DNA from: Paguma larvata
Taxonomy: Eukaryota; Chordata; Mammalia; Carnivora; Viverridae
Direction: 5' to 3'
Length of the DNA stretch: 64,000 nt
Assembly: GCA_030068075.1 (NCBI GenBank)
Contig: JAINVK010000522.1
Span: 83,827-147,826, forward strand
Shown: positions 57,687 through 64,000 of the stretch, in pieces
Layout: every line of letters begins with the position of its first letter
Numbering within the stretch: the first letter of the stretch is position 1
The notes under the pieces: model-generated
What the model saw: only the letters and a program-made list of their open reading frames with translations
The model's database searches: none
What the model was told of the DNA's origin: nothing
Position numbers and translations under genes: made by a program

Positions 57687-57900
57687 CTTAAGTTTATTTA
57701 TTTATGTATTTATTCATTTAGAGAGAGATGGAGAATGAGTGGAGGAAGGGCAGAGAGGGAGAGAGAGAGAATCCCAAGCAAGCTCTGTGCTATCAGCGCA
57801 GAGCCCGAATTGGGGCTTGATCTCACAAACTGTGAGATCATGGCCTGAGGCGAAATCCGGAGTTCAGCATGTTTAACCAACTGAGCTAGCCAGGTACTGC
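57687..57900 (-). mobile_element. CAN-type SINE, antisense, with TSD
   Basis: AAGTTTATTTATTTATGTATT, GAATCCCAAGCAAGCTCTG, reverse B-box remnant GGGGCTTGATCTC and the end GAGCTAGCCAGGTACTGC. TGGACAACTGACTTTCT (57672-57688) and TGGATGACTGATTCTTT (57901-57917) are a diverged target-site duplication. It lies 44 bases from the previous SINE. Confidence 0.92.
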
Positions 57901-57917
57901 TGGATGACTGATTCTTT

Positions 57918-58901
57918 TGCATGTTTTCAAGTGGTAAACGGAATTTGGGGATATAAAAACTCTTTCCTGGCTCTGAAATACTACTAGCAATAACTGTGCA
58001 AACACCGATGCAAATAGAGTCACACCCTTGAACATGCCACGCTGCTAAAATACTGGAATACATGCAGAACTCCCGAATCAAGCTTATTTTATTTTTAACC
58101 AGAATGGAGATTAGTATCTTGAGTTACCTTGATCTTCTTTCGTGTCACTGAAAACTTGAAAAGATTTGTGGATAGGGATATTATTGAAATTGAGCCTTAA
58201 TTGGAACTTAATCTCCATAATCATGCATAATTGCCTGTGTTTATTACTCCTACGATGAGGACACATTTTTCTTTAGTTCCCAGGAAGCATGTGTTAAAGC
58301 ATCACAAACAGCATTAGATAATATGATTGTATACACTTCACTGACTTTATTGGTTTATACAGTATTATTATTCAAAGAGAGGCACAAAGAACTCGCAGCA
58401 CAATGGCCTCTGACTTTGCTAAGTAACTTCAGTGAAATCAAAGATAGAATTTCAAAAATAATATCCTTTAAGTACATTTGTAGAATGGACAGAATTACAT
58501 TAGATTAAAACTTAATAATATATTGACTTCTTCTATAAGTCTCAGTTTTGAAATGTTCAGTAATATAGGTGTTTCAAGAATAAGGGCTTGAGTCAAGTAT
58601 TCATTACAGTTTTACTAAGCAAATAAACCTGGTTAAGATATTAATCTCCCTGAAATATCTGGAGTACAAGCAGTATGAATGATTAATTTTGAAAATGCTG
58701 GCAATTTATGATGACAATGATGTCTCATATCAAACTAGACAATCAATAGGTATCTATATACCTTTTTTTCTTTTTTATGTAGATGGATCTCGTCATCAGT
58801 AGCAGTGATGCACTACCACATCCTAGTAATACACCTCCAGCACTTGTTAGAACTAAGGGTAAATCTAAGCAATCTGGGTAAAAGATTTAAGTGACAGAAT
58901 G
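57918..58901. other. Unassigned DNA
   Basis: No gene or recognised repeat. Confidence 0.5.
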
Positions 58902-58911
58902 TGAAGAATAT

Positions 58912-59129
58912 TTTTTTTTTACTTTTTTACTCAGCATTTTTTAATGTTTTTATTTATTTATTTTTGAGAAAGAGAGAGTGCAATGGAGGAGGGGCAGAAA
59001 CAGAGGGAGAGAGATTCCCAAGTAGTCTCCACGCTCTGCTTGCAGCCCCAATGCTCACAATAGTGAGATAATGACCTGAGTTGAGATCAAGAGTCTGTCC
59101 CTTAACTGACTGAGCCACCCAGGTGCCCC
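58912..59129 (-). mobile_element. CAN-type SINE, antisense, with TSD
   Basis: T-rich tail, TTTATTTTTGAGAAAGAG, GATTCCCAAGTAGTCTCC, a part-deleted B-box region and the end GAGCCACCCAGGTGCCCC. TGAAGAATAT (58902-58911) and TGAAGAATGA (59130-59139) flank it. Confidence 0.93.
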
Positions 59130-59139
59130 TGAAGAATGA

Positions 59140-59462
59140 TTCTAATGGTATGTGGGTAGGCAACTCAGAGATCATTAAAGCTTCAATTAGTAAAGAAATG
59201 ATTTTATGCCTTTTTTGGCATTTTATCAAAAAGCCACGACAGGGAAGATTTGCTTTGATCCCAATTCTCAAAATTTATAGTATGTCTAAATCTAAAATAG
59301 AACTTTCTAACCTATCATCCCTTATAATCACAAATGAATTTGGAACACTTTTTAAATGCTAAGTGTTAATTACTTGTTTCTTTCTTTTAGTAGGAACATT
59401 TTATTAAGAGAAATCTTAGTTTTGTAAATATGTACTTGGGCTAGTCCTGATATATTGAATAA
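59140..59462. other. Unassigned DNA
   Basis: No gene or recognised repeat. Confidence 0.5.
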
Positions 59463-59472
59463 TGATTTTTTT

Positions 59473-59681
59473 AAATTTTTTAATGTTTATTTATTTTTGA
59501 GAGACATAGAGACAGAGTGTGAGCAGAGGAAGGGCAGAGAGAGAGGAAGGCACAGAATCTGAAGCAGGCTCCAGGCTCTGAGTCATCAGCAGAGTCTGAT
59601 GCGGGGCTCGAACTCACAGACCGTGAGATCATGACCTCAGCTGAAGTCGGCTCTTAAGCGACTGAGCCACCCAGGTGCCCC
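59473..59681 (-). mobile_element. CAN-type SINE, antisense, near intact, with TSD
   Basis: TTTTTTAATGTTTATTTATT, GAAGCAGGCTCCAGGCTCTG, intact reverse B box GGGGCTCGAACTC, GACCGTGAGATCATGACC and the end GAGCCACCCAGGTGCCCC. TGATTTTTTT flanks both sides (59463-59472 and 59682-59691). Confidence 0.96.
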
Positions 59682-59691
59682 TGATTTTTTT

Positions 59692-60404
59692 TTTTTTTTC
59701 GTGTAAATACACCAGACTCTCCTTTTTTTAAAAATTGTAATATCTGAAATCATCCATCTTAGTCCCAGCCTCAATAAATAAAATTTTCTCAGGATCTTTT
59801 TAATAATACAAAATATACCAATGCTAAACGTTTTCTTAAGTGATTCCGATTGGATAATTTTTGATGTGGGATTACTTTTCAGGTCATCGTAATATGTGCC
59901 GATGGTTATGAATCATTCCAATAGACTGTGAGCTTCTTCTAAGCAGGAACATTTTATTTATCCAGATGGGCACCAAAACATAGACCGGAGACTGTAACAA
60001 CAAATTTATTTTATTGTACATGTGGACTTCTTAAGTTCTGAGAAAAAAATCTGTTGACATCTAGCTTTTCAAAGAAGTCAACCAATCTGTGGTGAGTTTC
60101 ACATTTAGAAGCTCACTAGTTTGACTTTCAGTTGTGAGAAACTTAAGCGTGCTTATTTTCACCAGATGCATATAGAGAAATCACTTTTGTTACTGGTGAT
60201 GTGAGAAACAGAATTTAAATAACACAGATGACAGAATTAAAATTCAAAACACGATTAGTTAGAATTCTGAACAGTAATAATTGCCTAAGATACTTGCTGA
60301 TACATTTATAAAACCTTCTCCAATAAAAAGTTCCTCATGTTCTCCTGCAAGTCTCTGTAAACTGTGGTATATTTAGAAACATAAAAGAAATTTTGTCCAG
60401 AGTG
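59692..60404. other. Unassigned DNA
   Basis: No gene or recognised repeat. Confidence 0.5.
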
Positions 60405-60760
60405 AAAGGTGTTGCTAGTTTACAACCTGGGACTTCTTTCTCCAGGGCCAGGGAACTACCTCCTTTAAAATGTAATTGTTAAGGAAGACAATGCTCTTAT
60501 CTCCCAGTTTTTGCAGGAGGGCGGAAGCTGAAATTTGGCAGGTCCCTTGCTCCAATTTTAAAATTATCTCCTGTTATCGAGATATGAGAAACCTGATTTT
60601 TTCTTTGTGCAAAACCAATGGCCAAACAGAAATGTCCTACAGTCCCCTACATCAACTCTTAAAAAGTTTTCAGCCCTTTGTTTCAAAAAAAAAACCTTGA
60701 ATAAATTTTTTGTCTATTTAAATTTTTCCAGTGCAATTTTTCCTTTAACATTGTTTTCAT
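60405..60760 (+). mobile_element. Possible class I ERV LTR fragment, sense
   Basis: TTTTGCAGGAGGGCGGAAGC, GAGATATGAGAAACCTGA, AAAACCAATGGCCAAACAG and CAACTCTTAAAAAGTTTTCAG, then CCCTTTGTTTC and an AATAAA at 60700-60705, resemble the U3 to R part of mammalian class I LTRs. No internal sequence or paired LTR is present, and ends are undefined. Confidence 0.45.
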
Positions 60761-60784
60761 ATTTTCATTTTCATTTCCGTTAAC

Positions 60785-60890
60785 TTAAATATATACATAT
60801 ATGCATGTACATATATATACATATTCATAGACACACATATACATATATGCATGTACATATATATGTACATATACATAGACACACACACAG
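60785..60890. repeat. Tandemly duplicated AT/AC-rich unit
   Basis: ATATACATATATGCATGTAC begins at about 60789 and again at about 60837, each copy ending in CATAGACACACA. The unit of about 48 to 52 bases is present twice. Confidence 0.88.
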
Positions 60891-60899
60891 ATATGTATA

Positions 60900-61525
60900 T
60901 ACTGTTTGCCTTGAATAAAAAAATGTAGAAGAAAACAAAAACTTTTTAAGTAGTGCGTGTATTACTTCTTGTGGCCTTTCATTACTTTGATTTCTGTTCC
61001 AGTAAAATCATTTACACATTACCTGAATTATGATTAATAATAACAATAACCATAATAAAATAGTGTTTTAAGAATTGAGTTTTAATCTATGAAATCAAAT
61101 TGTATTTTCATCACACTAGACAGAGAATTACCAACCTACGATTCTGTTTTAGCCTTGACAATATTTTTTTGGTGTCAATACATCTAATTACTTTAGTAAA
61201 TCTTGGGAATTTGGGAGAATTTTACATTTATTTTAGAAAATGAGTCTAGAAGTGATTTCATTTATCAAATGTGTGTGATTATATGGATTAAAGAAAAGAT
61301 ATAGGTGCAAGAAAACACAGATTAAAAAACAATCTACTAAGATATATGGATCCCAAATCCAATCATTTCTGCTTTTCTTCCATTTGATCTTCGATCTTCC
61401 TCCTTAATATAATTAAGGCTGGGAGTTTGCTTTTGTTACCAATAGCATCATGTTACTTATCTCCCTTAGATTCTCAAGGGAGAAGATAGAATAGATATCT
61501 CAAAATGCATATGAAAAACCAGAGA
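60900..61525. other. Unassigned DNA
   Basis: No gene or recognised repeat. Confidence 0.5.
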
Positions 61526-61565
61526 GGGGTCCCTCTGTGGCTCAGTCAGTTGAGTGTCTGAATCT

Positions 61566-61792
61566 TTTTTTTTTTTTTTTTTTTTTAGTATATTTACTTA
61601 TTTTGAGAGAAAGAGAGAGAGAGAGAGATAGCACTGAAGGGGCAGAAAGAGAGGGATAAAGAGGCAGAATCACAGCAGATTCCACACCATCAGCATAAGC
61701 CCGATGTAGGGCTTGAACTCACTAACCTTGAGATCATGACCTGGGCAGAAAGGGAGTTGGATGCTTAACCAACTGAGCCACCCAGCGCTGGC
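61566..61792 (-). mobile_element. CAN-type SINE nested inside a SINE, antisense
   Basis: T run of about 22, GAGAGAAAGAGAGAGAGAG, CACAGCAGATTCCACACC, reverse B-box remnant GGGCTTGAACTC and the end GAGCCACCCAGCGC. GTCTGAATCT (61556-61565) and ATCTGACTCT (61795-61804), both parts of the host SINE, form the target-site duplication. Confidence 0.94.
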
Positions 61793-61858
61793 ACATCTGA
61801 CTCTTGATTTCTGCTTAGGTCATGATCCCAGGGATGTGCAGCATGGAGCCTGCTTAAG

Positions 61859-61860
<2 letters not shown>

Positions 61861-61911
<51 letters not shown>

Positions 61912-61945
61912 TTCTCTCTCTCTCTCTCCTCTTTCTCTCTCTCTT
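61861..61945. repeat. (CT)n microsatellite in SINE
   Basis: Expanded CT tract with occasional TTTC breaks. It makes Ser/Leu or Arg/Glu repeats in translation. Confidence 0.93.
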
Positions 61946-62019
61946 CCTCTGCACCTCTCCCCTACTTGTGCTTGTGTGCTTTCTCTCTCTCTCTTTCAAA
62001 TAAAAAAGTAGATAAAAAT

Positions 62020-62068
62020 ACATATATACATGCATGCATACATACATATGTACACATACGTACATACC
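62020..62068. repeat. (CATA)n-like microsatellite
   Basis: Mixed CATA, TACA and TGCA units immediately after the SINE tail, probably grown from it. Confidence 0.88.
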
Positions 62069-63802
62069 AGGGAATGTTTTTATTTATTTTGGTCATGCTT
62101 ACACCAGTGTCGTCATATTTTTAAATACTTTGGTTAAACTCTTGTAAACAAATAGGATTTTCTTTTCTTCTCACAAGTCTAAAAGTTTAAAAGTACTACA
62201 TACAGCTTTAATCTGTATCCATTTCTCAGGTCTTTCCTTTCTATAGCATGTTTTATCAAATGTTAAGGGATTGGTAGGAAGAAGACAGCTAACAGCTCCT
62301 ACCTGCTTCTTCTCAGATTGGATTATGGAAGGAAAAGGACAAATGCTTCTCTCTGTGATCTCAGTATTGGTCTCGTTTAACATTGTTGGTTCTGAACATT
62401 TGTGGCCAACCCTGTATGAAGCTCTGAGCAGCTAGACTTAAGTAATATGCCTCTGTCTACATCTAGGTATAGGTAAATGGATGTAAAACACATCGACTTT
62501 GATTTGAAGAAAGATGCCAAGAGAAAATTTAGGCATACTTACCCCCAACATGATCAATTTTGTTAATAATTAGTTAAACAAGGAGCAGCTCATCCACATT
62601 ATACAAACACTTATAAATGAGTCAGTTGAGTGAAAAAGTAAGTTGTAGACAAGAGTTGCTTTATCGTACCCACATACCCTTGAAAAATAGTAAGTATAGA
62701 GTGTGTGTACTGCAATTAAGATAGTGTTTAATCTATGAAAGTGGCATGAATTTTGGATGATTGTCAATGGAGACATTAAGTTTACTTTATCTTCAGGATC
62801 AGTTTATTGGAATTCATTTAATATATTCATATATCCCATTAAAACAGCAACCAAAAGTATAAATTTATTTTGTGATTGAGCCAGATTAGACATTAAGAAA
62901 GCAATGACATTTTTACAAGAACATACAAAAATATGAATCAATAAATACATGACATATTTGTGTTTTGAGTCAGTCAGTATAGCAGAGATGACATTTCTTT
63001 TTAAATTTGCCTATGAACTCCATCATTTTCCATTGAAATTCCAATTTTTTACTCTTATTTTTATTTTATTGAGAACATAACTGTTAATAAACTAATCTTT
63101 TAGTTTATTTTAGTAATGGAAAGAGTGAGGGAGGGGAAAGGAAAAGAAGATATTTAGGAACGATGAATGAACATTTAGGCATCAACATTCTTAGCTTAGC
63201 GTAATTAAAACGGTACATAAATGACATATCAACAAATGAATCAATGGAATAAAATAAATAATGCAGAAATAGACCAATTAATCAGTAAGATTTCAGTTTC
63301 AATAAAAGAGAAAAGGATGGATAATTCAAATATATTAAGAGAATTGGAAGTCTTTTAAGAATAGATCTTAAACAATACAAAAATATTCAAAATATTCCAA
63401 TAATAAAAATGTAAGTATGAGAAGATAAGTGTATGGAGGAATAGGTCACATGACTGGAAGTAGTGAGTAGGGGGAATCTGACACGAATGTCTGACCTCAG
63501 ACTCTACATAAACAATAATACTTGAAAATGCATTAGAATTATTAATTTTATAAGTTGACTGTAGAGAAATGCAAATCTATAAGATGAGAGTCTAAATTTT
63601 TTCAATGTGTTAAAATTGAGCAAATTTATATGGAAAAGTAAATACCATAAAAAAATAAGATAGTGTTAGGAAGGAAGAAAGTATCTGCAGCATAAAGGAG
63701 AGAAAATGGTTAAAATTCACCATATATTTTTTAAAATATTTCAAAGTAGAATAAAATTCATATGAAAACTGAAACATTTCCCCGAAGGATTCCATACTGG
63801 AG
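62069..63802. other. Unassigned DNA, possible L1 trace
   Basis: No gene. The part at 63228-63480 (CAATGGAATAAAATAAATAATG, AAATAGACCAATTAATCAG) faintly resembles late L1 ORF2 in sense orientation, too diverged to list separately. Confidence 0.4.
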
Positions 63803-63920
63803 CATTCATTAATTTATTTGTTCAAAAAATACCTTTTGAGGGACTCCTATGTAATGGAATGACAGGCAAGTGAATGCACAAGTTTTATCATCAGAGATAT
63901 TGTAGTCTGCTGATCTGTTA
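63803..63920 (-). mobile_element. L2 LINE 3' end, antisense
   Basis: CATTCATTAATTTATTTGTTC, ACCTTTTGAGGGACTCCTATG, GGCAAGTGAATGCACAAG and GAGATATTGTAGTCTG follow the reverse strand of the L2 3' end. Confidence 0.65.
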
Positions 63921-64000
63921 CAAAAAAAGCACAATAGGGAACACAAATGGATGGCTCTTAGGGATTTATTCTTGTACATTTTCTGAGTGACTTTTTTAAA

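Larger units (their letters stand above)
61526..62010 (+). mobile_element. CAN-type SINE, sense, split by another SINE
   Basis: The head is at 61526-61565 (GGGGTCCCTCTGTGGCTCAG, GTTGAGTGTCTGA). The rest resumes at 61795 with CTCTTGATTTCTGCTTAGG, GGAGCCTGCTTAAGATTC, a long CT tract and an AAATAAAAAAG tail. The B-box segment after the break is shortened. Confidence 0.93.

Noticed and set aside
57710..58081. 123-codon open frame on the minus strand
   Set aside because: Its second half is the translated sense strand of a CAN SINE, so the frame is a repeat artefact.
58954..59271. 105-codon open frame on the minus strand
   Set aside because: About half of it is translated CAN SINE; the rest has no motif.
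61820..62065. Arg/Glu-repeat protein on the minus strand
   Set aside because: A direct translation of the CT microsatellite in a SINE.

Overview
This window looks like intergenic or intronic DNA from a carnivoran mammal, most likely a cat-family (felid) genome. The main reason is the large set of tRNA-derived CAN-type SINEs, about 28 copies. Their heads read close to GGGGCGCCTGGGTGGCTC, their middles carry a degenerate tRNA B box and a CT-rich tract, and their tails are AAATAAATAAAC-like, which is the felid form of the family. A LINE-1 3' end at 7695-8548 and a very short one at 21097-21173 also look like young carnivore L1. The DNA is AT-rich by eye and full of dinucleotide microsatellites. 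I recognise no host protein-coding gene, exon, tRNA, rRNA or other structural RNA gene. The open frames I could see are short and fall in repeats, low-complexity tracts or unassigned DNA.

Layout. 1-4300: unassigned AT-rich DNA with two L1 3' ends, an MLT1 scrap and one SINE. 5400-8550: three SINEs, two in quick succession, then a 5'-truncated L1. 9846-12755: an MLT1 LTR, a SINE, a MIR split by an LTR-like insertion, and an L2 3' end. 14015-16010: an old antisense L1 split by a younger twin-primed L1 with a 13-bp target-site duplication. 16491-18142: two SINEs in tandem, then a duplicated AT/GT microsatellite block. 21097-24985: an L1 scrap, then a long old L1 on the plus strand. 26640-30876: a SINE cluster around a probable solo LTR. 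33580-37640: a long old antisense L1 with a SINE inside. 39513-41490: a SINE, an antisense LTR plus ERVL-like pol remnant, and L1 scraps. 42340-46130: an old plus-strand L1 with two SINEs inside and internal rearrangement. 46131-53314: mostly unassigned DNA, one SINE and a 34-base A tract. 53324-59681: many SINEs, an MLT1 LTR and a MIR. 60405-64000: an LTR-like piece, a SINE nested in a SINE, and an L2 3' end.

Nothing here works as a pathway. The readable biology is the layering of retrotransposition events. Old MIR, L2, MLT1/ERVL and L1M elements form the background, and younger L1s and CAN SINEs have been dropped into them, many with recognisable target-site duplications. The parts most worth a second look are the twin-primed L1 with an internal poly(A) end, the LTR-like insertion with a 51-bp tandem repeat, the small inversion inside an L1, and several unassigned stretches of higher complexity. 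I found no evidence of a previously undescribed gene system. Repeat families are named from memory of consensus sequences, without a database search.
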